Of a DNA stretch of 64,000 nucleotides, positions 35,011 to 48,920 are shown piece by piece. The DNA comes from Diaporthe sp. PMI_573. Its lineage: Eukaryota > Ascomycota > Sordariomycetes > Diaporthales > Diaporthaceae. The position numbers and the translations under genes were made by a program. Under the pieces are notes generated by a model. That model saw nothing but the letters and a program-made list of their open reading frames with translations, made no database searches and had not been told where the DNA came from. Where the stretch lies: assembly GCA_021399435.1 (NCBI GenBank), contig JAJTUP010000015.1, positions 1 through 64,000 on the forward strand, read 5' to 3'. Within the stretch, counting starts at the first letter, position 1, and each line of letters begins with the position of its first letter.

Positions 35011-37778
35011 CTAACCAAATGTTTCCCCAATTACTATCTACCCCGCACCCCTTAATTGGGGCAAGCATAGCCGCGCGCCTTAAGGCTAGCGGACTTAGCT
35101 GTAGATTTTAAAAGATCTCGACCAGCTAAGCCTATAAAGCGCGGAGGATTAAAAAGTTACTGAATTAAACTGTGGTCCCCCATTTAGTCTATATAAAGGA
35201 AATTTCTCCCACGGTCAGCTGTTTACAACCTTTACAACATGCAAACATACTACTAAAGAGCGGTCTGTCTTAATAGGTAACCCGAAAAAGATAAAGAAAT
35301 TTTTTAGTCTATATATTTATATGTTTATATATTTATATGTTTATATATTTATAATTCTGCTTGTAGTACACTTTAAGTTCCAACACTACTTTTAATTTAA
35401 GTTAATTACAAGGCTGGACTTTACATAGCCTTTCTTTATACAGGAGCTGGGTTCCCTTAGTTATCGGGCGTACGGCTGTACCACACATATTAGGACCCAG
35501 GTAGCTATATGAACTCCTGCAGCTGCTGTTTGGCAGATCACCGAGGCTCAACAATCTGCACTTGCTTGCAGTAACCACCAGATCAGGGCTAAAATCGAAA
35601 TCAGTGTGCAGATAGGTCAATACAGAAGTGCTTGCACAGAGGACCAGGCACTGAATATTACCAAACTTGAGGCAACGAGAGCTATGCTGTATGATGCCAA
35701 CATTCGCGAGGACATACCAAGATAAGTGCTGCTCATTTCCACTTGAAACAGGGACAAGCGTAAGTGGCAGCAGAAGCAATGGTCCAAGCTTACGGCTCAC
35801 ATGATCAAGCGCTCTACGGGGGTGGGAAATGAACTTCTGCAGCAACTGTGCATCCGAGTGCTCTTTCAGTGGCTCTACCACCGAAAAGAAGACGTATAGT
35901 GGAGTCAGAAGCCCAACCCATGTATCATGCCAGCAGACCTGCCTGACTACTCTCATGTACGTGGCATAGACTAGGCTTGAAGGAAGGGGAAACCAACGGC
36001 GGCTGTCGCTTGGCTGAATCTCACTGTAGTCGGTTCAGTTGAATGGAGTTGGCTGACAAGGTCACAGATGACGACGAGGAGGCCGAGGCCGTCATGAGAA
36101 AGAGGGGAGGTGTAAGAACCGGTGGTGGTGTCAAGAGAGGTAATATCTGCTACCAAAGCCCAGCTTGCCATGTTTACTATTCCTCCACACGGGTATTCAA
36201 TAGTTACCTCACAGCCGATCACGAGGACCAACCACCTCAAGCCACCCGCCGTAGTCTGGTCGGGTTAAGTATAACAGAGGACAATTTAGTCGGCTTTATG
36301 CCCATCATGACACCCCAAGTTCTGGCGTTCAAAGGCCAGGATGGGGAAGAATACCCCTGTGCCTACCTATGTAGTTAATCCAGATATGGCCCGTCGTTCA
36401 AGGCACTTGGCTTAGGCTCGAGAAGGACATGTGGCTTTAGGAAGAGGCTTGCGACAGGCGGTAGTTACACTTCATGATAAGAGGACCATGGATATAGCGA
36501 ATCTTAGCAGTCATCGACCCAAAGCTTGTCGGGCAGGGAGGATTTGGTATTGCCCCTATCATCAGTGCGCGAGTCCCCGAGAACCGTTAATCCAAAGGAG
36601 TCAAGGCTGATCATAATGCTTATGAGTATTCGTCATCAAACTCGCCATAAACCAGCCGTACCGTGCGGACAGCCGAGCAGCGTGCAGCCGAGCATTGATC
36701 AAGTCAATACGTAGGTAAGCTGCACATGTGCCGAGAACGAACATAGGAAAACCCCTGGAATAGCCCAGGACTCCTTTGCACGGCCTCAACCACATTGACA
36801 CACGAGAGCTGTCTCTTGAGGATTCAAATGCCTGGGGAAGAGATGCCCATTGCCGAGTCAAGAGGGAATTCGAGAATGGACGAGTCCAATCCCAACACGA
36901 AGGGCCAGATATACAGACTTGACCTCAACACCACACCGGTACAATGCCTTCTCCTGGAAACGGGGCAGCCAAAGCAGGCGCTCCACCCACCAGCGTAGAA
37001 GGTGGACTAGGAGGCACTTCAGCCGACTCGGACTGTAAGGCATGTGAGAGGCCTCTAGAGCGCGAGATTACCTTGGATTGCTACAGATTCCTCAGCATAA
37101 TAGAAGGGCGTCATGTCATGGTCTGTCCGTGCAACGCCCGTATCCATTGCCCGTTCCGGGGACGATGGAGTCTACCCTGGCGTGGGATGTGCTCACAACT
37201 TCAATTGCGCCAATTTGACCGCATCGCGATCGTGTTCGCGGTGTGTATGTTGGAAGCTGCAGCGGGAGGGTACTTGATGAAGTGTGTGCAATGACGTGTG
37301 GGATGACCCTGCATGCCTGTGGATTGGCCAACCTGTTTCCAACTGGTTATCCTCTCGTTTAAAGGCTGAGGCTCACGGGTACCAACCTCACAGCCTCGTA
37401 GGTATTTCAGCAGCCTGGCAGGACTTCAGACCTGACTGCAAAACACACCCCAAAACACCACGTCGACCCGTCCACCAGCGGTGTCACGAAGGAGCAAACA
37501 AAGTGAGGCGCACAGACGAGGTTGCGGAGCATGTCGGGGGTAGACTGTGTTTTCATCAAGTACCATCAGGTACCGTCCTCCTGAAGCATGGAGGTATCAA
37601 TTATGTTATTCACTCAGAACACCGTTTGCCCGTATGGTACAGAGAACCCAAAGCAGAAACCGAATCCCATAATCATCATAGTAGGCACAATCCAAACCAG
37701 CCCAAGTGCCGATGCCGACCCCCGCCTCAAACAGAAAAACAATTGTGAATCGCCAGCCAATGCCGAGTCGTGAGATGT
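34985..37778. other. Transition from AT-rich repeats to GC-normal DNA; no supported gene
   Basis: 35,020-35,062 holds an inverted repeat (CCCCAATTA ... TAATTGGGG). 35,300-35,350 is a low-complexity TTTATATG tract. From about 35,400 base composition becomes normal. Several overlapping open frames exist (for example 35,402-35,956 minus, 184 residues; 37,284-37,748 plus, 154 residues), but they have no recognisable domain and overlap on both strands. The plus-strand frame around 35,520-35,920 reads as two long stop-poor blocks and could be a decayed gene. The last few hundred bases are the 3' flank of H4. Confidence 0.5.
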
Positions 37779-40315
<2,537 letters not shown>

Positions 40316-41324
40316 GTTCTCTAGCCTACTCTGCACTGGGATTTCTTGATGGGTTGGGTTTTGGGACGGTCACGATGATTTTTTAACAGCAATGCTCGGT
40401 TGACGATGGTCATATCCACAGGGAAAGGGGATCCATGGCGTTCAGTTGCGATGCTTTCTTGGGGCGGGTTGTACATTAGATTACGCAGCTAATGGGACGC
40501 TGCCGCCGCCCGATATTGAACAGGGAAATTCATGATCAAAAAACTACACATCGTGCTTGCTACGCCCAAGGACCGTGCCTCCTGATGCCTGCACATAGGG
40601 TTTGTGCACCTTGTAATCTTTGGTTCAGGCCTGCGGTGGAGCGCGACGCGACGCGACGCGGCTTGAGTTGATCCGTCAACAAACAATCATCAAGTATGCC
40701 CCTAGGTACCGCGTCGTATCCTGGAGGCGCACTTTATTGAGCGCGAGTGCACGTAATGAAAGGGGCCGAGTGTGGGTCTTCACACCTACCACCCCTTTCA
40801 GTTTCCCCGTTGCCAGGCATGGCTGCGGCAGAGTTATGCCCAACCGTGATTTAGGAACACACCTCTGCCAAAGGTGCTTGACAGCTTCGCTAGCCGAGCC
40901 CATCCTACACTCATTCAACTTAGCAATGGTTTCATCCTGAAAGTATCTGGTGGCGACCATCTCGCCATGCAGCTTCGGTCATTCATGTTTAACCCGTCAT
41001 GCTCGACTGCCCGTCCACGACTGAGTCACCACGCTGAGTGTTGGGTGCCGCGGTCTGTCTCTAGAACCAGGCACGGACGAGGCGTCAATAAGAGCCGCCA
41101 TGGTGCGAAGTGCCCACGCACAGGCCCGGGCCAGGCATCAACTCGGGAAACTTGCTCGCGGTATCACGAGTGGAGAGGAAAGGGTGAGGGCGGGAGATGA
41201 TGAACATATCAGTCACTGCAACGCACGTCAAGACAGCATTTGGAAACCTCGTATCCATTCCTTTCATTGAAATCCTCAGAGCCGATGCTGATCCGACCTG
41301 TCTCCAGCATTATATCTACCCGCC
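40316..41324. other. Intergenic region between convergent H3 and RPA190
   Basis: 3' flanks of two converging genes. No recognisable coding sequence. A short CGACG repeat (GCGCGACGCGACGCGACG, about 40,639-40,658) is the only local repeat noticed. Open frames here overlap on both strands without domains. Confidence 0.5.
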
Positions 41325-44300
41325 CTAGTCCATCGCATCTGCTCTCATTGGATCGAAATGCCTCATGGGCGCGGCGGTATATACATCAAACGATCCAGTG
41401 CCAGCCTTCCCTAGCCTCCCCAAGACTAGCCTGCCACTCGGCGTGCTCAGGTCGTCCCAGTCGCCGTCAAGTAGCGCATCTTTGAGTACTGCCAGCGTTG
41501 TTTCGAAACTCATCTTTGTGAAAGGGCTCACGTTGCCCCGCAGACCCATCCGGTTGAACGGCGAGAAGCCGCCGTTCCTTGTCATGTGGTCTCCGATCAG
41601 GTTCAGGTGCCTGTTGTCAACGCTGATACCGTGGCCGCCGAAGACATTGCTCAGTTCCCGTATGATGTTGTTCCGCGCAGCTTCGACGCCATATACAGCA
41701 AGCACGGCGGCGATGTCGTTCGTCGAGATCTTGTTCGGGTTGATGTAGTCGCTGTACTTTTGCATGGCTTGTAGGTTGGCGCCGGCAGTGTGAACCACTG
41801 GCACCTCCACCTCCCCACCAGTCCGGATGTCAAAGACCTTGTCCTTGGCGACGAAGGTGCATTGGCCCACGCCGGGTATCTGCTGGATAAGCGTCTTCCG
41901 TACCGCAGCCTCCAACAAGTTAAGCATGAGGATCTTGGGCACATTGACGTCGTACTCCAAAACGAAGTCGCACCATTCGCCTCGTGACTCGTCGCACCGG
42001 AACTCGGTGACGTTGGAAATCTTCTCCTTGACACGGCTCTCGCGAGAGGTGCCCTCCTTGTCAGATCCGCCTGCCGATGCGCCCTTCTCAGCCGCCGGGC
42101 CGTCATCGTGTTCTACAGGCGGGCTCTCGCCTAGGCCTTCATCTTCGTCATCACTGTCCAGGTCTGCTTCCTTCTCCAACCGCTGTTGAATTGCGTCATC
42201 CTCGTCGTCGTTGGGGCCGTACGACGCCTCCTCACCGCGGTTGGCTCGCCGTTTCGCAGTTGTAGCATCGCCATCGCCGCCGTCGTCATCGTCGTCGTCG
42301 TCTCCATCCTCGTTGTCGCCACCCGCAGCGCCGTCCACTTCGCGTGAAGGGTCGGCCATTTCGATGGTGCCGGACTGGATGCCGACGACTGGCGTCGCCG
42401 AGGTCACGCCACTGCTCTTCTTCTTTATTTCCTTCTTGATGACCTGGTGCAGCTGCGACAAGAATTTGTTCTCTACCGTATCTAGCACGTCGGCGATGCC
42501 GATGTTGTACGCTTCCGTGTATTCATGCGAAGGGAAGAACTTGAGGCGTATGCGGAACACTTTCGCCAGGGCGTATCCAATACCTTTTCCGACTCGTTCA
42601 CTGACGGACACCTTGTCCAAGACATGAGAGAGAGGCAAGACGCTGATGGCCTTGGCGAACCTTTCACCATCATCCGCTGACAGCTCCTCGTTCAGTACAA
42701 GTGTCATGGCCGGAGTCGAGATGTTCGCACTCGCGGTCATCAGAATTTCACGAAGTCGAGGAATACCCAGCGTGACATTCTTAGCCGAGTGACCAGCCAA
42801 GTGGAACGTGTTCAACGTCATTTGCGTGGACGGTTCTCCGACTGATTGCCCGGCGACAATGCCAACCGCCTCGCCGGGCTCAACAAGAGACCTCAGGTAC
42901 TTGGCCACTAGGATCTTCTCCACCTGTTTCCGAGGCAAGGTCGTGACTCCCACCAGCTGTTTGCTCTCGTCCTTGTCCTTCTTGTCCCTGATTAGTGCGT
43001 CCGGGTTGGCTTTGATATACTCCGACATAGCCTCGTAGAATTTCTCCGAGGTGGCGAACGCATGCCGCGCTGAAGCGACCGCACAATTAACAGGCTCATC
43101 GATGTTAAAAACACCAGCTTTCGCCTTCTTCACCGCCATTTTATTCTTCTTGAGGAACTCATCTTTGTGGTCGAACAATCCAAGCGCGGTGGCCTCGGCG
43201 TAGTGGGTCTGCGCCAGCTGCGATTCAAAGTTGCGGAGCACGAAGCCAAAATTTGTCAAGTACTTCTGCTTCGCGATGTCGAGCCCGTCCTCACCGTATA
43301 GGAATTGGACCAGTGTCCCGTCCGAGTCTCGCACCGAGCTGTCGTAGCCTACTGTGAGGCCCTCCATGCCCTTGATGAGACATCTTTGAAGGTAGCCCGA
43401 ACGGGATGTCTTGACAGCTGTATCGATCAAGCCTTCGCGGCCAGCCATGTGATGGAAGTAGTATTCCTGTGGCCTTATGCCGGTCAAGAATCGGTTCACG
43501 ATGTACCCGCCGGCCCGGATATCCGTGTCATACGGTCGGAAACTTGGCAGTGATTTACCGCTAACCATGAGTGGGACTCGGCGGCCCTCCAGAATTTGCT
43601 GGCCCAGATTACACGAGATCAAGTTCGCATTGACCAGGGAGCCTTTGGCACCCGAAGTTGTCATGGACTGCATTTGGTTCTTTGGAAAGTGCTTCTCGAG
43701 ACCGTTAGGCAGACACGCTTGGGTCACGGCACTGGACAGATCGGACGAGCCCTTGTTCATCAGCGCGTCGAGACCCTCCTGCTTCGTATCATCTCGCATG
43801 ACTTCCTCCAGGCGGCTGAGCAGCTCGGGGTCTGATGGCCCAGGTTGCTGGTCGTCAAGAGTCACATATTTGGCAGCAACGCGCAGGCCAATGTGGGGGG
43901 CATCTGCCAGCGTGGCCTTACGCTTCTCCTCCCCTTCTCGAGTCAATCTCAAGTCATCCATTCCGCAGGTGAACGCCCTCATGTTGAGATATCTGGTCAG
44001 GAGGCGGCCCATGCTGCTGAGTAGCTTGCCGGCCACGGCAGGTCCGTAGACTTCATGAACAGAGTGGATGAAGCCACCAGAGCTCGGCCCGAGTTGGGAC
44101 TTATCCAGAATGCCGCAAATGAATTCGCCACCTTGGAATAGAACAGCACCCTCTTCTGAGTCTGGCCCCCACCGTGCGGCTGGGATCTGGGTCTTGCCAC
44201 TCATCCACAAATCACCACAGTTCGGCGGTCTGATGTTCTTCAGGATCGTTGTGATGACTTGCTTGCCCGTCCATCGTGCACGGGGCTTTATGATCGCCGG

Positions 44301-46617
44301 AGGCACCATTTCAATTCTCTCCCCTAGGATGTGACCACTCTCTGGACGAAGAGCACCGTATATGAGCTGTTGGTAGGCCTGCCTGTCGAACAAGGTATCC
44401 TTGTCACAGAGCGCAACCGAGACCGACAGGTGGTCTTGGATGAGACCACGCAGCGGCTTCCCTGCCGTCCCCGAAATGTATTGATGGTCTGTGTCGGCCA
44501 GCTGTAACGCCTCCGCGCGCGCCACCTCGTTCTGAGGGAAGTGCATGTTCATCTCGTCACCATCAAAATCGGCATTGTACGTGTTGCAATTGGCGTAGTG
44601 CATGCGGATGGTCTTTTCGCCAGGCAGGACCCTGACCCGATGGCCCATGATGGAGGGCTTGTGTAGTGTCGGCTGGCGGTTCATCAGCACCACGTCACCG
44701 TTCGCCAGGTGACGATGCACCTTCTTGTTCCTCAGTCCGCTAGAGGTGTTGTTGGTTGGGGCGAGCAGTTGGTTGGCGAGAGCGATACGGTCCTCCAAGG
44801 ATTTGTTCCGTAGGTTGATCGTCTGGCCATTCTCATTCTCTATGGCCAACGCGCCCGGCCATTTCTCCACGCCGTTGATGACAGCCTGCTGCATGTCTTT
44901 GAAGTTGTGACTTGTCACGGGCTCGGGGAAGGTCAGCTTCCGGGCGAAGACCGGAGGAACACCAATTTCGTTGGTCTCAATATTGGGATCTGGGGAGATC
45001 ACACTTCGCGCGGCATAATTGACTCGCTTTCCCATCATGTTCTTTCGGAAAAGACCCTCCTTTTTCTCGAGCTTCTGCTTGATGCCCTCCTCATTTCGCT
45101 TCGCGGCCGCTCCTTGTACCGGGTTGAGGTTACGATCAATCAAAGCGTTTACTGAATCCTGAAGTTCGGTCCAGGCCTCATGGAGTGCTGTCATGCTTCT
45201 TCGTCCTCTAGGATCGACTATCCCTCTCGACTGGTCTTGTAGCTGCCTGTAGATGGATGCTAGTTGCGCAGACGCCCTGATAATGTTCTTGTAGAGGCTG
45301 TTCTGTTGGGCCTCGGCAATCTGAGAGTCCCCGGTGCGCGCTTCTGGGCGGAAACGGTTTGGCGGTACGAGAATGGTCTCTAGGAAGAACATGTTCGAGG
45401 CAAGCAGTGGCGTCGTTCTGGCGCGTGGTTGTCTGCAGTAAACCAGAGCCAAGACCTCCTGCTCCTTCTCAAAAAGAGCCGTCAGCCTGTACCGTACCTC
45501 GGCCGGGGAGAGGTATCGCTGGGTGGTGGCCTCCTGTTCTGCGGACTGCTTTCGAGGGGCTTTGCGCGGGACAACGTCGCCGTCTTCGTCCAGTGCGTCG
45601 CCGCTGCCCTCATCCGAGGCGTTCCCTTCCTCGTCGGTGGACGACAGATCGGCAACCCCTTCATCAGAACCATAACCGCCTTTTCTGTCATTCTTCTTGG
45701 ACGCTTGGCTCGGAATGCCTTCGCTTCGTTTTAAACCAGCCTGTGCCATTCTGGCCTGCTCCTTTCCCGACAGGGCTCTCTCGAAAATCTTTACGGATCG
45801 GTCCTTGCGGTAGACTGGAGAAAACCCACGGCACGAGGCACACACCCTTGTTTTGACGATGTCCTTGAAGAATTCGCCAACCAAGGCGGTGCGCAGCTCA
45901 GCGGCACCCTCGTGCTTCCGGCGACCCAATGCAGGTCGATGGCCCTGCAAGACCCGGCGGACGTAAGCATCACGCGCTCGCATGACGCTGTCAGCAGCGC
46001 CGGCTTGATCTTCGGAGTCGGAGTCGGCTGTGTCGGCTTGTGGAACATCGGGCATGGCCAGGCCATGGAAGTTCTCTCCAATGGCATCGACCATCCCTGC
46101 CTCCTTGAGGAGGCCATACTGTAGCAGGCGGAAGATGCAGACATAACGGTGGATCTCTCGCCTTGCCAGACGCAGGCGCTGACAGTAGACGCACTGAGCG
46201 CGTACCAAGCGAAGGACTTGATCCATGAAGGTCGGGTGGTAGACTGGAACGGGAAGGTCGATGTGGCCCGCATGACCGGGACAAGACTGCTGGCCAAGAT
46301 TGCATGTGGTACAGCTGGCGGGTCGCAGTGTGTGAGCTCACATGTAGATACGAGGAATATGTTCCAAGGACAGCGATGGGGATGCAAAGACGGAGGCTCC
46401 GAGACACAAGGGGAAGATTCGCATGGGTCACGTACATTGAATCACCCCATGATCCAAGGGCAGGGTCATACAAGCCGCCACGGACCGGATTCAGTAGAGT
46501 ATCGAAGGTGGTGTCATTCTCGATCTTCTTGACTGACACAGCGTGAATCTCTTCCTTTGTGAGGAACGTGAACTCGACTCGGTCGACCGAGGCCGACACA
46601 GGCTGCGAGATGTTCAT
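41325..46617 (-). CDS. RPA190: DNA-directed RNA polymerase I largest subunit
   Basis: Catalytic subunit (RPA190/A190) of nucleolar RNA polymerase I, which makes the large rRNA precursor. Two exons: 46,617-46,436 and 46,314-41,325, with one 121-base GT-AG intron. The 5,172 spliced bases give 1,723 residues, normal for the family. The amino end MNISQPVSASVDRVEF and KGGLYDPALG-like VRGGLYDPALG are typical. A zinc site CTTCN...CPGH lies at residues 62-75, followed by CVYC at 102-105. The catalytic NADFDGD is at residues 641-647. The bridge/trigger region (EAVGIVAGQSVGEPSTQMTLNTFH) is intact. A long acidic insert (about residues 1,390-1,480, Asp/Glu-rich) is the usual variable region of A190. Divergent from PRP3. 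Confidence 0.97.
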
Positions 46618-47450
46618 GATGGTGCAGGATGTGATGGCACTGGCGTCGCCGCTGCGTCGTGGAGACCCCGTGGGCCAGTTGTGAGGGGATGCTCAGCACC
46701 GGAGGGCTGCGATCTGCGGCTGTGTCCCTACTGGAGTAGCTGGCCTAGCACCAACGTGGAGACTGACACAGCCGGTGCCTTGCAAGAAGCGGCGTGCGAG
46801 CTGGTGAGGTGGTGAGGAATCAAGACGGTGAGGTGGGTGGAGGGCGGAGAGGTTGGCCTGCAGTACAGCCAACGGACTGGGATGATAGCCGCCGTGAAAT
46901 TTTCCCCTTTGGCCGGTCGCGACCGACGAGAGACGGTCTGGGCGGACGAAGAAAAAAATTTGGCGGCGACCGGCGGCAATACTGTGTAGGCTATCACATC
47001 AGTCTGTCCCGGTATCGATAAGCTGCCGTCAAGTACCCATGTATCTACCTACCTTCCTAGGCACCTGGTAGCGGTTAGTCCTAGACTCCGTTCCACACGC
47101 AAAGTCGACCTTGCCCAACCCGACCCATGCCGTCCTGCACCTGTGCTCTCGCGTTACTCACCAATTTCATCTTCTGTCACTGTCGCAGCTGGCAGGTACG
47201 CTGCCACTGCACAGCAGACACGACCACCAATCATCCTCCAACCGCCCGCCGAAACAATCGAACCTGAAGCTCGCCGCGCAGCTGCCCCCCCTCCCGACCA
47301 AGTCTCGCTTCCGACCTGTCTGTCTGATTCTCCAGACCTCGGCCCCATTCAACGTGACGTATCACCATTACCTGCTTGACTAAACGACACTCCTGTGCCT
47401 CGCCCGACATATTCCTGCACCGCGATCCCCTTGCTGGTGAGACCTCCATC
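46618..47450. promoter_or_regulatory. Shared upstream region of RPA190 and PRP3
   Basis: About 830 bases between two divergent start codons. It contains a C/T-rich stretch before PRP3 (about 47,100-47,300) and GGTGAGGTGGTGAGG-type short repeats (46,803-46,840). No defined motif can be assigned with confidence. Confidence 0.4.
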
Positions 47451-48920
47451 ATGGACAGGAACCAGACTCCGCCAGCCAACGGCCTCGGGCCGCGCCATGA
47501 CGCCTCGTCACGCATACAGAAACAAGAGTCCGCGGCCGACAGGATGGCTGCCCTCAAGGCACGTGTGGCTGCTGCCATCGATGGCAGCAAGGCCAAAGGA
47601 GGCCTCAACGTGGGGCTCCATCCGGCGCTGGAAGACTTGGGCCAATGGAGACCATCCCCTTCTACTTCAGCCGACCAAAAGCCAGGCACCGGCCCGCCTG
47701 CACGGCTTCAGTCCGAACAGGGGAAGCTCTCCATGAACAAGAAGAACCCTGCTCTGCGGAACGCGCAAGCTGGAGGCTCCGGAGTGAACCCCTACTTGCC
47801 CCCAGCCGACTCGACCGTCCCGGCCGGGAAGCAGAGGATGCCCCGCCAGCTCCTCTTCAACCAAAAGGGCAAATACATACAACAGGCAAACGCCCTACGA
47901 AGGCAAGCTGCCCTCGAAGCAATGAAGAAGAGGATTGCAGAGCAGACGAGGAAGGCAGGCATAGATGAGGATCTCGGCGAGAAGAACTTTGTCGTAGAGG
48001 CCCCCCCAGGAATCGAATGGTGGGACGAGGCGCTGGTTTCCTCGTACGACGTCCTAGATGACCCTTCCTTCATCAAACTCGACAGCGAGGACAGCATTGT
48101 GACCAACTTGATCCAGCATCCTGTGGCCCTGGAGCCCCCCCAGGAGAAGAACACTCCGGCCCCGAAGCCCATGTACCTCACATCCAAGGAACAAGCCAAG
48201 CTCCGAAGACAGCGAAGAATGGCAGAGCTCAAGGAAGAGCAGGCAAAGATCAGACTGGGTCTTGTTCCTGCCCCTCCCCCAAAGGTCAAGAAGGGCAATC
48301 TCATGCGCGTTTTGGGCGAGGAGGCTGTCAAGGATCCTACCGCCGTCGAGGCGATGGTGAACCAGCAGATTGCTGAGAGACATCAAAAGCACTTGCAGAC
48401 CAACGAGGAGCGAAAGTTGACCAAGGAACAACAACACGAAAAACTCGCGGCCAACCAAGAACAGGATGCAGCCAAGGGCCTCCACATTCTGGTCTTCAAG
48501 ATTGGAAGCTTAGCCAACGGCCAACACCGTTTCAGGATTCACAAGAATGCCGAACAATTGGCCCTCACAGGAGTCTGCATCATGCATCCAAAATTTAACC
48601 TGGTCGTGGTAGAGGGCGGTCAATGGAGCATCAACAAATACAAGAAGCTGATGTGCAATCGTATCGACTGGACCGAGAACGCTCCATCTCGGGATGTCCA
48701 GTCAGCACAACAGAAGCAGTGGCTCGTGCCCGAAGACGAGAATGGCGCTCTCAGGGACATGACCCTCAATTATTGCAAACTGGTTTTTGAGGGCGAAGTC
48801 AAGGCCAGGGCTTTCAAGCGCTGGACTTCAAAGGTTGCCGAGACGGACGGCGAAGCGCGCGATATTCTTGCCCGGTCGAAGATGGAGAACTTTTGGTCCC
48901 AGGCGAGAAGTATGGATTGA
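47451..48920 (+). CDS. PRP3: U4/U6 small nuclear ribonucleoprotein PRP3
   Basis: A component of the U4/U6 and U4/U6.U5 tri-snRNP needed for pre-mRNA splicing. A single exon of 1,470 bases gives 489 residues. I chose the ATG at 47,451 (MDRNQTPP, with purine-poor but acceptable context CATCATGG). The frame extends upstream only through non-ATG codons. The amino part is low-complexity. The PRP3 domain covers roughly residues 120-330, including PRQLLFNQKGKYIQQANALR and a highly charged helical run (RRMAELKEEQAKIRLGLV, then PPKVKKGNLMRVLGEEAV). The carboxyl domain (DUF1115-type, roughly 360-485) includes GVCIMHPKFNLVVVEGG and MCNRIDW. Length is typical for fungi. Confidence 0.95.
   Translation: MDRNQTPPANGLGPRHDASSRIQKQESAADRMAALKARVAAAIDGSKAKGGLNVGLHPALEDLGQWRPSPSTSADQKPGTGPPARLQSEQGKLSMNKKNPALRNAQAGGSGVNPYLPPADSTVPAGKQRMPRQLLFNQKGKYIQQANALRRQAALEAMKKRIAEQTRKAGIDEDLGEKNFVVEAPPGIEWWDEALVSSYDVLDDPSFIKLDSEDSIVTNLIQHPVALEPPQEKNTPAPKPMYLTSKEQAKLRRQRRMAELKEEQAKIRLGLVPAPPPKVKKGNLMRVLGEEAVKDPTAVEAMVNQQIAERHQKHLQTNEERKLTKEQQHEKLAANQEQDAAKGLHILVFKIGSLANGQHRFRIHKNAEQLALTGVCIMHPKFNLVVVEGGQWSINKYKKLMCNRIDWTENAPSRDVQSAQQKQWLVPEDENGALRDMTLNYCKLVFEGEVKARAFKRWTSKVAETDGEARDILARSKMENFWSQARSMD

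Noticed and set aside
35402..35956. 184-residue minus-strand open frame
   Set aside because: No recognisable domain, odd composition, and overlap with an equally plausible plus-strand reading; not called as a gene.
37284..37748. 154-residue plus-strand open frame before H4
   Set aside because: No domain; lies in the 3' flank of H4 and overlaps other frames.
47376..47450. Upstream extension of PRP3
   Set aside because: The frame continues upstream but starts at TTG; the first ATG is at 47,451.
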